This document shows, piece after piece, positions 43,245 to 54,374 of a stretch of 64,000 nucleotides of DNA. This DNA is from Artemisia argyi (taxonomy: Eukaryota; Streptophyta; Magnoliopsida; Asterales; Asteraceae): the NCBI GenBank assembly GCA_030686995.1, contig CM060692.1, positions 17,977,465 to 18,041,464 on the forward strand, in the 5' to 3' direction. Each line of letters begins with the position of its first letter. Positions within the stretch are counted from its first letter, which is position 1. Made by a program: the position numbers and the translations under genes. The notes below the pieces were generated by a model. The model had not been told where the DNA came from. It searched no databases and saw nothing but the letters and a program-made list of their open reading frames with translations.

Positions 43245-44941
43245 GACTGAGTTGACACAGAACCGGAATTTTCTAGATTTGGACTGCCCTCAGACTAGTG
43301 TTGGTCACCAAAATAGCTTGCAGATTGTTCACTTTCTTGATGCATATGTGCAGTACCTGTTGTAGTATCTGTAGCATCTTGAAAGTGAGACAAACTACCA
43401 TCCTCAACTGGTGAATCTCTCCCATCATCATTGGGACTTTGAGACCATTGACTATCAAAAAAATTCAAGTGATATGCTTCACTTACATCATCTGCATCAG
43501 CAGTATCACAAGTTTTCATTTTAAGAGGAAAAATATTTTCATAAAATTTTACATCTCTAGTAAAGAAAACATTTCTAGTGTCCAAACTTAAAAGTTTATA
43601 AGCTTTTTTTGTAGTTGAATACCCAATCAAAACACACTTTTCAGACCTAAAAGACATTTTATCATGATTATTTAAAACAGTAGCAAAAAATAGACAACCA
43701 AATGACCTCAAGTGGGAAAGATTAGGTTTAACATTATGTATCAACTCATAGGGACATTTACCTTTTAAGATAGAAGATGACAGCCTGCTTATAAGATACA
43801 CAACAGTAAGAATGCAATCAGACCAAAACCTTAATGGAATTTCCCTGAAACATAAGACTCCTGGCAACATTAAAAAGGTGTCTATGTTTCCTTTCAACAA
43901 TCCCATTTTGCTGAGGAGTATGGGCACATGAAGTTTGATGTATTATACCAAGATCAGAAAACATTTGACTCATTTTCTTGTTAACAAATTCATTACCATT
44001 ATCAGATCTAATAACTTTAAGTTTAATTCCAAATTGATTTGAAATTAGATGAATATAAGAACAGAATACATCAAACACTTCATCCTTAGTTTTCACTAAG
44101 TAAACCCACACAGCCCTAGAATAGTCATCCATAATGGTTAAAAATATTTGTATCCTTCTCTGCTAGCAACTCTGTAATGGCCCCATAAGTTAAGATGAAC
44201 AAGTTCACCTAGATTCTTAGACTTATGATCAGACAAGGGAAAAGGTTCCCTTATTTGTTTTGCCCTATGACAAGTTTCACAAACAGGAATAGAAGAATTT
44301 TTAGAAATATCAAGCTCAAATTGAAGAACATTTAAAACAGGGTCAACAGGATGACCTAATCTATTATGCCAAACCAATTTAGACACATTATAAGACATAA
44401 CAAGATTGCACTTACCAACAGAACTACTAGAATTCATGTCAAACAGGTAAAGACCCTCAAATTGACTACCAGTCCCCAGAACAACCTCCCTTTTCAAATC
44501 CTGAATATAACAAGTATCCTCATCAAAACCAACAAACATTTTTCTATCTCTAATCAATTTATTAATAGATAGCAGGCTCACACAATATCCAGGAACAACA
44601 AGAACATCATATAAAGTAACATTATTAGTCAATTTAAGATTTCCAACATGAATTATAGTGGCAAGAGTCCCATTTTGGTGCCCAACAGTAATTCTAAGAC
44701 TGGTAATATCAATGACATTAAACATACCAATAGTAGAAACAGTTAAGTGCTGATTAGTACCAGAATCAATGATCCATCCCAAAGAAACATTTTTAATAGC
44801 AATACTGGAATTAGCATAAAAATATTTGGAAAAATTAATATTAAACCAGACATTTCCATTAAAGAATGAAGCTCTACCTGCCATATTAGCATGAATGCTT
44901 CCACTGGGAGTATCATTGATTAAAGACAGAAGTTTCTTCAT
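41368..44941 (-). pseudogene. pol: copia pol: protease, integrase, reverse transcriptase, RNase H, broken
   Basis: Minus-strand order: protease (GWIIDSGTNQHL, near 44770), zinc-binding and integrase (VHLNLWGHY near 44180, RSDNGNEF, TPQQNGIVERKH), reverse transcriptase (ARLVAKGFNQR, YQLDVNNAFLYGDL, YVDDIVITGND) and RNase H (CDNSDAIQIAAN, HFDLDVHLVREK). Breaks: a frameshift in a T run at about 44140, another at about 43855, an in-frame TAG at 43297-43295, an in-frame TAA at 41935-41933, and an A-run frameshift near 41700. The integrase HLD motif reads HLN, so the first catalytic aspartate is lost. The RT active site is intact. An (ATT)n tract at 43157-43244 encodes about 28 Asn between integrase and RT. 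Confidence 0.92.
43157..43244. repeat. (ATT)n microsatellite in copia pol
   Basis: About 29 ATT units. On the coding strand they read AAT and add a poly-Asn stretch in the linker before reverse transcriptase. Confidence 0.95.
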
Positions 44942-45019
44942 CTGATCAGAAGTAAAACCAGAAGAAGTACTAGCAGATAAGGATTTATCATCCTTAACAT
45001 CAACATTAGCATTATAATT

Positions 45020-46009
45020 CTACCTAGGACCATTATTTTGTCTACCAAAATTATTGTTTTTAACAAAACCTAGTGGAAAACCAATAATCTCATAACATCT
45101 TTCAATAGTATGTCCAATTTTACCACAATTTTTACAAATCTGATTAGGATTAGGACCCCTATTGTTATTATTATTACCAGAACCAGAACTTCTAGTGTTA
45201 TTATTATTATTAAACACTCTTCTGTTGTTGTTAAAGGATTTAGCAGCAAAGGAAGTAGCATTAACTTTAGACTCAGAAACACTAGAAGTCTCAGGAATCC
45301 CTCTGTGAGATTCCTCTATAGAAACAGTGGCATAAGCATCTTTGACTTCAGGGAGAGGATCCCTAGTCAAAAGTGCAGTCCTCACAGGCTGATAACAATC
45401 ATCGAGGCCCATGAGAAACTGCATCAACTTCATCAATGGTTGATGCAGGCCTAACTCTTTACTAGCATCACAAGAACATTTAACCTCACAAGTACATTTA
45501 GGCAATTTAGTTAAAGCATCAAATTCTCTCCACAAAGAATTAAGTCTATGATAATAATCAGCAACAGAAGTTCCACCTTGTTTTACAGACTTTATTTTTT
45601 TAAGCAAATTATATATCATAGACCCATCAACGTTGTCATAAGTTTCCTTAAGTTCTCTCCAAACAGAAGTAGCATTTTCAGAGTAAACTAATTCCATATA
45701 AACATCTTGAAAAACAGAATTCATAATCCAAGTTAAAACAATATCATTACACCTATCCCATTGAGCAGATAGAACATCACTATTAACAAAAGAATCTTTC
45801 ACACAAGTGCCATCAACAAAACTATATTTATTCCTAGCTTGTAAAGCTAATTTCATAGCACCATACCAGATTCTATAGTTTTCAGTTCCAAGAAGTTTAA
45901 ATGGAATTAAAGCAGTACCACTGTTATCATTAGTTTGAATATGCAATGGATTACCAGCATCAAGATTATTAATCAACACCTGAGTACCACTAGGCTCACC
46001 AACAGCCAT
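45020..46009 (-). CDS. gag: Gag of the minus-strand copia element
   Basis: 329 codons in one frame. The capsid-like UBN2 region includes FKLLGTENYRIWYGAMKLALQ, DIVLTWIMNSV, ATSVWRELKETYD and FLMGLDDCYQPVRTALL. A CCHC knuckle CKNCGKIGHTIERC lies at about 292-305, after an Asn-rich stretch. The ATG follows the primer site and leader (46010-46664). The reading frame is closed by TAG at 45022-45020 before the protease frame begins. Confidence 0.88.
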   Translation of the reverse strand: MAVGEPSGTQVLINNLDAGNPLHIQTNDNSGTALIPFKLLGTENYRIWYGAMKLALQARNKYSFVDGTCVKDSFVNSDVLSAQWDRCNDIVLTWIMNSVFQDVYMELVYSENATSVWRELKETYDNVDGSMIYNLLKKIKSVKQGGTSVADYYHRLNSLWREFDALTKLPKCTCEVKCSCDASKELGLHQPLMKLMQFLMGLDDCYQPVRTALLTRDPLPEVKDAYATVSIEESHRGIPETSSVSESKVNATSFAAKSFNNNRRVFNNNNNTRSSGSGNNNNNRGPNPNQICKNCGKIGHTIERCYEIIGFPLGFVKNNNFGRQNNGPR

Positions 46010-46664
46010 AATGCCAAATAACAGACAGATAACAAACAGATAACAGAAAACAATTAATCAATAACCAATTAAGACAACTACAACCAATCTCAATCTCAAT
46101 CAACTTCCAAGAATCCCAAAACCTATCCTCCTTCGACTTAGACTCAACAAAACTAAAATAACAAAGAAAAATCAATAAAGAAATAACACTCACACCCAAG
46201 ATCAACGAAATACCAGCCAGAAGACTAGAGATAGCCAGAGCAGGTATTCGTACCAATCAAGTTGGCAGATCAAGATGTTAGCTACCTCGTTTGCACCTTC
46301 TAAACTAAGTAAGTGTTGTCTTAAAGAAGAAAGAATCACTTACAATGCGTAAACAACGGAAGAATCAACCACAATAATACTAGATTCACTTAGTCTAGTA
46401 CAATTGTGACCAAGAACGGGCCCAATTAAACCAAGAACCAATCAGGAACATGAACCCCCAAATTTCCAAACTAGGGTTTCAGAAACCCTAATCAAGAAAT
46501 CCACAAAGATCACCAGATCTAGCCTGAACAGACTAATTCAACAACGGCCATTAAGAAAATAGCCTCAATTAACCAATACAACCTTCAATTGCAAAAACCC
46601 CCCAAAACAACTTCGAAACCCTAGAAACCCTAGAATCTCAAATACCACCAGATCAGAATCGTAA

Positions 46665-46676
46665 GCTCTGATACCA
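46665..46676 (-). other. Primer binding site of the minus-strand copia element
   Basis: The minus strand reads TGGTATCAGAGC, directly adjoining the 5' LTR at 46677. Confidence 0.93.
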
Positions 46677-47174
46677 TGTAAAAAATGGTAAAGAACTCAG
46701 ATCAACACACGATTACACCCAACCAACCACCCATTTGGTGTATTTTATTATCAAAAGATTCAAGAAGATAAGTCCCTGAAATAGGTGCTTACCAAACAAT
46801 ACAAAAGACAATGTGTAATCTCCTTCAAAAGGACACCACACTAAAACCTCACTTACAGAATACACTCAATCACTTAGACTAACAATCAATCAAAAAGATT
46901 GATGTCAAATACTAACCAACACTAGAAGATATCTAGAATGATATCAAACTAACAAAGACTAAGAGATAACATATCAATATTGAGAGAACAATATGAAGAC
47001 TATGTGAAGTTATAAAACCCTAGATACGGCTTAAGCTTATATAACTGATATTTCCACTTAAGTCCTTCAAGCCAACTTCACTTGTCACTTGATAACCAAA
47101 ACATGATATAAGCTTGGAAGACTTTGAAACTTGTCATAACAAGTCCTTCAACTTATAAAATAATATCTTCAACA
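46677..47174 (-). repeat. 5' LTR of the minus-strand copia element
   Basis: 498 bp starting TGTAAAAAATGG and ending CTTCAACA, aligned with 40852-41360. Confidence 0.93.
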
Positions 47175-47450
47175 TAAAATATGCACCTCGTCATCCTTAT
47201 CAACCACTTCGTCTTCGTCAAAGAATATCGATACCTTTTTTAGCACATGTGATTTAGCCGTGATAAGCTTCACAAAATCCATTTCATTATCCATGTTTCC
47301 AAAATTTACCACATCTAACTCCTTCAGATGCCCCAACCATATTTTTGAATTTTTAATGTAAAGAAGTTTGCCTCACATTCCTCAAAGTTGTAGTCGTGTT
47401 CTCCAATCTACATTAAGTGTACAAAATTTCTTAACTTAGTGAACTTTATC

Positions 47451-47522
<72 letters not shown>
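47451..47522. repeat. (AAT)n microsatellite
   Basis: About 24 units at the point where similarity to the F-box intron fades. Confidence 0.95.
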
Positions 47523-47523
<1 letters not shown>

Positions 47524-47978
47524 AAACTCATAGATTTGTATTTTTTGAGAGAGGAATGCTACAATCACATACATCTCTTGCCGATAAGTTGGAAAGTATA
47601 CATCTCTCCGTTAATAAACGTTAACCACCATATATCCATGAGGACGAATGGTGGATTTTTTTTCCGTATCTTCTAACTTGGATATAACATGAAGGAAAAT
47701 ATTTGCGCCGTGAGTTCTAAGGGAAGTATAATATCTAACATTTATTATTATTTTTATTTATTTATTCATTAGTTTAGTTTTTTATTTTTAATTTTTTAAT
47801 TTTAATTTTTATATATTAATTTTTATTTTTATTTTGTATTTTTTTTTAAGTTTTAATTTTTATTATTATTTGCTTCAAATAATAGAAAACCTAAATCCAA
47901 ATACCTACTCACCTCATCTTCATATTCTTCAACCGCATTCTTTTATGGGCAAATGGTATCAAAGTTGCCACCTTTTAC

Positions 47979-48960
47979 TTTTGTATACGTTTTCGTCCGT
48001 TTTATATGTTTCATCAATTTTTATACATTTTCGTCTGTTTTTATACATTTTCATCTGTATAAAAACGGATGAAAATGGATAAAAGCGGATAAAAACATAT
48101 GAAAACTGAACAAAAATACTTAAAAACGTATAAAAAGGTCCATGTTTATACGTTTTTCTTACGTTTTCATACCATTTTATCCGTTTTTATACGCTTTCGT
48201 CCGTTTTATACATTTTTACACGTTTTCGTCCATTTTATACATTTTTACACGTTTTCGTCCGTTTTATACAACTTTTTATACGTAAGAAAACGTATAAAAC
48301 GAATGAAAATGTAAAAAAATAGATCAAAACAGACAAAAACGTCAGAAAAACATTTAAACAGGTATCAAAATGTTAGAAAGAGGACAAAATCATATATAAA
48401 CGTTTAAAACAGACGAAAACGTATAAAAATGGATGAAAGTGGATATAAGCGGATAAAAACGGATAAAAACATATGAAAATGTAAGAAAAACGTTTAAAAA
48501 CGTATCATAACATAAGAAAGCAGATGAAAACGTAAAGAATCATATAAAACGTAAGAAAACATATAAAATGTAAGAAAACGGACGAATACGTATAGATATG
48601 GACGAAAACGTATAAAAACGTATAAAACAGGCGAAACGTATAAATACGGATGCAAACGTATAAAAACGAAAGATAAAGGGCGAAAACATACAAAAATGGA
48701 CGAAAACATATAAAAACGGATGAAAACGTATAAAAATAGACAAAAACATATAAAGCGGATAAAATCATCAGAAAACCTATAAAAACGGATAAAAACGTAT
48801 TAAAAAGCTAGAAAAACGTTTAAAATGGACAAAAACATATAGGGATGAAAACTTATAAAAACAGACAAAAACATCTAAAGACGAATAAAAGCGTATAAAA
48901 ACATATAGAAACGGATGAAAACGTATGAAAACATGAGAAAACAAACGAAAACATATCAAA
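47979..48960. repeat. Degenerate minisatellite with strand switches
   Basis: About 1 kb of imperfect units of roughly 18-22 bp, consensus near AAAACGTATAAAAACGGATG. The orientation flips: T-rich strand at about 47979-48060, A-rich to 48135, T-rich at 48138-48275, then A-rich to 48960. Many Phe-rich ORFs on the minus strand are by-products. Confidence 0.85.
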
Positions 48961-48969
48961 ACATAACAC

Positions 48970-49030
48970 CATTGGACGCTTGGTCCAGTGGTAAGGGGTT
49001 TGTTTGTAAAGTTGGAGACCCGAGTTTTTT
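48970..49030 (+). repeat. SINE-like fragment with tRNA-type A box
   Basis: TGGTCCAGTGGTAAGG at 48981-48996 resembles a Pol III A box. The following GTTGGAGACCCGAGTT resembles the region before a B box, but no clean B box is present. Confidence 0.4.
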
Positions 49031-49976
49031 TTAAGACCCACAAGGACGACTGGTGTAAATTTTTTAAAGCCACAAGGATGATTTATGTAAATAACTATTT
49101 TTTAGTTTAATTTTTGAGCCACAAGGACGACTGGTGTAAATTTTTAGAGCCACATGGACCTTTTATGTAATTGACTCAATGACGACTGGTGTAATTTTTT
49201 AGAGCCAAAGGGACGAATTATGTAAATAACTTTTAATTAGTTGGTGCCACGTCAGAATGATGCTTACAATAGAAGGATTAATGAAGTATATTCATTTTAT
49301 AGGAAAATTAAAATATAGTAGCATACAAAAGAAAAAAGGTGGCAACTTTGATACATTGTCAGACCATTTGCCCTTCTTTTAACAAGTATTAACCACTTCA
49401 TTTTTTAAAATGAAGTGGTTAATACTTGATAAAAATGAAGTAATTGATACTTGATAGAAGAATAAAGTTGAAGAATATAAAAATGAGGTGAGAAGGTGTT
49501 TGGATTTGGGTTTTCAATTTTGTTAAGCAAGGCTGTTAAAATTGAGATCTTATTTGTCTTGCTTCAAACAATAGAAAACCCAAATCCAAACACCTCCTCA
49601 CTCCAGCTTCATATTCTGCAACCTCATTCTTCTATCAAGTATCAACCATTTCATTTTAAAAAATGAAGTGTTTGATACTTAGTAGAAGAATGAGGTTGAA
49701 GAATATAAAGATAAGGTGATGAGGTGTTTGGATTTAGGTTTTCAATTATTTAAAGCAACACTGTTAAAATCGAGATCTTACTAGCCTTACTACAAACAAC
49801 AGAAAAACCAAATTGAAACACCTCTTCAACCTATCTTTATATTTTTCAACCTTATACTTCTATCAAGTATCAAACAGTTTATAATAAAATGTTTGATACT
49901 TGCTAGAAGAATGAGATTAAAGAATAAGAATATGAGGTGAGAAGGTGTTTGAATTTAAGTTTTCTATTGTTTGAAG

Positions 49977-50035
<59 letters not shown>
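49977..50035. repeat. (AAT)n microsatellite, left of the RT pseudogene
   Basis: About 19-20 units directly adjoining the first recognisable RT-coding bases. Confidence 0.95.
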
Positions 50036-52247
50036 CACCTTATTGCATCTCCTGTTGTGGTTCTTGATATGATTAAAAGTTTCCCTTGTGGTACTTCTTG
50101 TGGCCGGGATGGTTTGCGTGCCCAACACCTTTTGGATTGTTTAAGTGGTGTTGCAGTGGCTATTTCTGATGAGTTAGTCGCTTCTATCACCCAAGTGGCG
50201 AATCTTTTTCTTGATGGTAAATGCCCAAGGTGTTGGGTGAGTATATTGCTAGTGCTCCTCTAACACCGCCGGTCAATCCGGGAGGTGGCATTCATCCTAT
50301 TGCTGTGGGTACCGTTTGGAGGCGTTTAGTTTCCAAGGTTAGTGATACTATGATTGGCCATTCTTTGGATGGTTATTTAAATGATCTACAGTTTGGTGTC
50401 GGGGTATCTAGAGGAGGAGAGACTATTCTTCATGTCGTGAATCGGTTGATTGAAGATCGTGGAGATAATGTGGGTCTTTTGATGTTGTTGGTGGATTTCA
50501 AAAATGCCTTCAACTTGGTGGATCGTGAGGTTATGCTACATGAGGTTCGCCTTCGTTGTCCTGCTATTTCACATTGGGTGGAAATTTGTTACCCCATCCA
50601 AGCTAGATTATATTATGGGAAACACATTTTATAGTCGCATCAAGTTGTGCAACAAGGTGATCCACTTGGACCTTTGCTTTTTTCTTTAGTGTTACATCCT
50701 CTAGTATGCAAGATTTGAGATTCTTTTAGCATTTCCCTTCAAGCTTGGTATCTGGATGATGGCACTATTATTGGAGATACTTTGGTTGTGGGGAAGGTTT
50801 TAGAGCTTATCATGGTGGATGGACCTCGTTGTGGTTTACACCTCAATGTTGATAAAACTGAAGTTTTTTTTGCCTAAGGAAGATCTCAGCAGAAGCAGAC
50901 ATTTTGGTGTTTTCCCACCTAATATTCCCCGACCTTTGCACGGTGTTAAGTTATTAGGTGGGCTCGTTAGTGTGGACTTTGATTTTAGTAATGAGCTTGT
51001 TATGAAAAGAGTTGCTAAAACCATTGAGCTTATGGGTGCTATAGTCAAGATTAATGTTACTCAGTGTGAGTTGTTGCTCCTTCGTGCTTGTGCCTGTATT
51101 TTTAAATTATTTTTCTATGCGCACTTGTTCTCCCTGGGTCTTTGAGCGTGCTCATATTTCATTTGATGTGGCTCTTCATTCTACTCTAGAACGTATTGTC
51201 ACTGCTTCAGGACCTGGTTTTGGTGATTGGCAATGGAGGCTTGCTACCTTACCCTTTGTATTTGGGGGGCTTGGTGTTTACTTCACATGTGATGTCTTGA
51301 ACTATGCATTTCTTACGTCTAGACTTTAATCTACTAGCTTGAAGACTAAGTTGCTTCGACATTCTGGTATCGTAGTTTCTGGCCCTTCCTTTGATGATGC
51401 CTTGTGTGCTTTTAATGTTAAAATGGAGATTGACCTTTTGAGTAATCCATGTGAGATCGGTTCCCCCAAACTCATGAAGAAACTAGCAGATATATATTTC
51501 ACATGTGTTACCCAAACAGCCGAATCTACATTTTCTTTATCTACTCGACAGATGGCGTTATGGAAATCGCAAATGGAGGACTACACTTCAGACTGGCTTA
51601 GGGTGGTTCTGATATCTGGGTTGGGACAGACTATGAATGTTAGGACCTACCAGTGCGTGTTTTGTTATCGACTAGGTGTTCCCCTCTTCTCTGTTCAGAT
51701 GCCGCGCTCAGCATGTTCCAGGGGTCTTTACTGGGATATCTATGGAGACCATGCTGTATCTTGTGCGGGTATTATTGGTATTAAACATCGGCATAAATAT
51801 CGGTCGGGGATTTCAGCTAGGAAAAAGGTTGATGTTGGGCTTTGTGGCGAAAGGGATAAACCCTTACGTCCAGCTGATATGTTACTCTACTCGTGGGATG
51901 GAGGGCTTGATGTATGTGTTGATTTGACTAGGTCATCGCCCTTGACGCAAACTGGTATGGTTGATTTTGTGCCGGGTCGTGCGGTAATTGAGGCTGTACA
52001 ACGTAAACGCGTCAAGTATGAGGCTAAGTGCGTCAATATTGGATATGAATTCCTCCCCTTCTCTTTCTCTTCTTTTGGAGAACTTGAGAAGGATGCAGTG
52101 ACCTTACTGAAGCGAATCCGAAAGTTCTCGATAACTCAAGATATTAGAGCACATACTACTCTTCATATCTTTAGAAGGATTAGCTTTTCTATATCTAAAA
52201 GAATGGGAGCCCAGTTAGTAACTCGGCTTACCACTAACTTCTTGTAA
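50036..52247 (+). pseudogene. Reverse transcriptase with C-terminal restriction-like nuclease region, decayed
   Basis: Frames in order: VVVLDMIKSFPCGTSCGRDGLRAQHL; IHPIAVGTVWRRLVSKV, LQFGVGVSRGGETILH and LMLLVDFKNAFNLVDREVML; VQQGDPLGPLLFSLVLHPL; the catalytic AWYLDDGTIIGD near 50745; then VKLLGGLVS and QWRLATLPFVFGGLGVY. The last 302 codons (51339-52247) have YGDHAVSCAG, HRHKYR, LRPADMLLYSWDGGLDVCVDLT and end RISFSISKRMGAQLVTRL. The H-x4-C followed by RPAD..VDLT resembles the zinc knuckle and PD-(D/E)XK nuclease of R2-type LINEs; that is inference, and the first knuckle cysteine seems lost. Frameshifts near 50223 and 50870, and stops at 50632, 50718 and 51327. No gag or endonuclease precedes it. 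Confidence 0.75.
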
Positions 52248-52252
52248 ATCCT

Positions 52253-52253
<1 letters not shown>

Positions 52254-52305
<52 letters not shown>
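52254..52305. repeat. (AAT)n microsatellite, right of the RT pseudogene
   Basis: It starts 7 bp after the RT stop codon and runs for about 16 units before A-rich DNA. Confidence 0.95.
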
Positions 52306-52309
<4 letters not shown>

Positions 52310-52770
52310 TTAAAAACAAGAAAAATTAAAAATTAAAAAATTAAAAAATTAAAAACTATAAAAATATTAAAAATAAAAATAAAAATATAAAAATAAAAAT
52401 GAACTTAAAAGAATAAAAAATTAAAAACATAAAAAAATTGGAAACAAAAAATAATTAAAAAATAATAATTAAATAAATACAATTAAAATAATAATAAAAA
52501 TAATAATAATAACAAACGTTAGGCATTATACATCCATGGAACTATTTCCCTTCATATTAGGTCCAAGTTAGAAGATAACAAAAAAAAAAAAAAAATAAAT
52601 AAATAAATAAAAAAATAAAATAAAAATAAAATCACCGTTCATCCTCAATTGTGTATGTTGGTTAACATTTATTAACGGAGCGATGTATATGTATCAACTT
52701 ATCAACGAGGGATGCATGGTGTAAAAATATTTAAACTACATGAATGTATTTTGGAGTTTAATCTATAGAT

Positions 52771-53151
52771 CAATGTTTTGAAACCAAGTTTGACCCAGCT
52801 AGGTTAACCGGTTGAACCAGTTCTGGCAAAAAAAAAAAGGGTTTTATTAAACCAGGTCATAAAAAACGGTTGAACCAGTTAGATCCGCCCGGTTTTAAGT
52901 GACCCAGGCCAACCCTGTTCTCGAAACCCGGTCGGGTTTGGTTTTTTTTCATTTTTTTTAAATAAAACAAGTTAATTTTCAAAACCCATTTAGACCCGTA
53001 GGGTTTTAAATGACCCGGGTTAATTCGGTTTTCGAAACCCGGTCGGGTTTGTTTTTTTTAAATAAAAAACCGAGTTGACCCGATGATCGAACTAGATGAA
53101 CCGGTGACTCGATTGGCTGGGTCGATTGAAAATCCGGTTTTTAAATCATTG
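52771..53151. mobile_element. hAT-like MITE, complete
   Basis: 381 bp with ends CAATGTTTTGAAACC and GGTTTTTAAATCATTG, and a perfect 8-bp duplication CTATAGAT (52763-52770 and 53152-53159). The interior is full of ACCCGGTC and GGTTGAACC phrases. Confidence 0.9.
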
Positions 53152-53300
53152 CTATAGATAAGATCTGCAATAATAGGGCAAGTGTGGTGGTAGTTGGATT
53201 AATAATAGGGCAAAGGTCAAATATAGATAATGGGTAGAGTTATAAGGACGGGGGTACTTTTTTTATTTTAACGGGGGTATGCCAAATTTTGGCATTTTGT

Positions 53301-53335
<35 letters not shown>

Positions 53336-53720
53336 TTTTATAATTTTGTTTATATCAAAAAGCTATAAACCTGAAAGTGCGGAACAAAAAATATAAAGTT
53401 TAATATGTCAAACTGTTAAAACTGTCAGAAATACGGAACAGAAACTGGGCTGCGCTGAAAAAAAATAGAGGACAAAAGGGAGACAAAGGCCCTGACACCT
53501 TTGTCCCCCGTTAGAATAGTACGACCCATAGATAATACGTAGTAATAGATAGAGAAGTTGTGTGTGGTTGGGAAGAATCAATAATAAAGCAAAGGTCAAA
53601 TATATACTGTATAATAATATAGATAACAAGTCATATCAATGGCAGGTAGTTGACTAATTCTCCGTAATATGGTTTTGGGAATTTAAAGTTGTTGATTCTT
53701 ATCTATGTGACAATATATTA
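53152..53720. other. Intergenic with a 30-T run
   Basis: A T run lies at 53304-53333. No gene is recognised. Confidence 0.5.
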
Positions 53721-53952
53721 CTTCCGTCCTAAAATAAAAGTCCAATTTGACTTTTTGAATCAAACTTTGACCTTAAATAGTTTTGTTTGTATTATATATC
53801 AGTTGATGAAAATTATATCAAATGTAAATACATTTAAAACACTATCCATTTATATATATTGCATCAAGTATTATATAATACAAACAAAAATATTTAACAT
53901 CAAAGTTTAATTCAGAAAGTCAAACTGGATTTATATTTTGAGACGGAGGGAA
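53721..53952. mobile_element. Stowaway-type MITE
   Basis: It begins CTTCCGTCCTAAAATAAAAG and ends with the inverted ..ATTTTGAGACGGAGGGAA. TA flanks both sides (53719-53720 and 53953-53954), as for Tc1/mariner elements. 232 bp. Confidence 0.92.
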
Positions 53953-53954
53953 TA

Positions 53955-54356
53955 GATAACAAATATAGATAGTAAAAAATTGTGAAGTAAATGATAGACG
54001 GAAAAATTATATATGGAATTGATGATTGATGGCAAAAACTATATAAGGGTCTTTTAAGTTTAATCTAAGTTTTAGTTGAGTTGTTAACCGAAGATGGTGG
54101 TTGATAGTCAGAAAAGGTCGCTGAAATCTGAGTTTGATGATGAGAAAGATAAAGAACATAAGAGTATTTTTGTCAAATCACTTAAAAAGTAACATGTTAA
54201 ACAAGTCACATGTCAAAAACTAGCTATATCACTTGAAATTTGAATGTATATTGCAACTTGCAAGCAATAAGACATTTATAACTCTATTACCTACTTTGTC
54301 ACTCTTGAAAGAGTTGATTACGTTCCTTTGACCTTTGCCCTTACTTTTAAACTAGT
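53955..54356. other. Intergenic, nothing recognised
   Basis: AT-rich DNA with no supported feature. Confidence 0.5.
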
Positions 54357-54374
54357 TACCTAAACAAGCATGCT

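Larger units (their letters stand above)
40852..47174 (-). mobile_element. Ty1/copia LTR retrotransposon, complete structure, inactive
   Basis: LTRs are at 40852-41360 and 46677-47174. The 5-bp duplication TAAAA lies at 40847-40851 and 47175-47179. The primer site is at 46665-46676 and the polypurine tract at 41361-41374. Gag is intact but pol has several frameshifts and stops. The LTRs differ at roughly 20 positions plus an 11-bp deletion, i.e. about 4%, so it is clearly older than the element at 2209-9814. It lies inside an F-box gene copy. Confidence 0.95.
40725..47541 (-). pseudogene. Second F-box/FBD copy (exon 4 and flank), split by a copia element
   Basis: 40725-40851 plus 47180-47450 align with 35560-35945 of the intact gene: the FBD exon, its upstream intron border and the 3' flank. 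The copy is cut inside the FBD exon by the copia element at 40852-47174. Upstream exons are missing: similarity ends near 47541 in an (AAT)n tract. The gene must have been duplicated first and then disrupted. Confidence 0.85.
47947..49373. mobile_element. Mutator-like non-autonomous element carrying a minisatellite
   Basis: It begins GGGCAAATGGTATCAAAGTTG and ends with an inverted version (GTGGCAACTTTGATAC..CCATTTGCCC). The 9-bp flanks TTCTTTTAT (47938-47946) and TTCTTTTAA (49374-49382) match at 8 of 9, and the sister palindromic units are empty sites. The interior has a minisatellite (47979-48960), a SINE-like A box and a three-fold repeat with ACAAGGACGACTGGTGTAA (49039-49200). It has no transposase. 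Confidence 0.8.
47868..49976. repeat. Three tandem palindromic units (one interrupted)
   Basis: Each unit folds on itself: a left arm with AGAAAACCCAAATCC..CACCTC and TCAACCTCATTCTTCTATCAAG, then its reverse complement ending GGTTTTCAATT. Units lie at 47868-49550 (split by the element at 47947-49373), about 49556-49765 and about 49786-49976. A shared spacer (CTGTTAAAATTGAGATCTTA) shows that the array arose by tandem duplication. Confidence 0.75.
47583..52710. repeat. Composite block bounded by long inverted repeats
   Basis: 47583-about 47790 matches the reverse complement of about 52490-52702. Shared phrases in the same order are GATAAGTTG, CTCCGTTAATAAACGTTAACCA, GAGGACGAATGGTG-like, ATCTTCTAACTTGGA and ATGAAGGGAAATA, followed by a TTATTATT-rich run on each side. 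The arms enclose the palindromic units, the Mutator-like element and the RT pseudogene. It may be a large TIR element; no target duplication was found. Confidence 0.65.

Noticed and set aside
48970..49030. tRNA gene
   Set aside because: Only an A-box-like stretch is present; no clover-leaf or B box can be drawn. The same applies to the SINE heads at 39166 and 54601.
48494..49073. Long Phe/Tyr/Val-rich reading frames on the minus strand
   Set aside because: They are produced by the AAAACGTATAAAAACGGATG minisatellite and occur in several frames at once.
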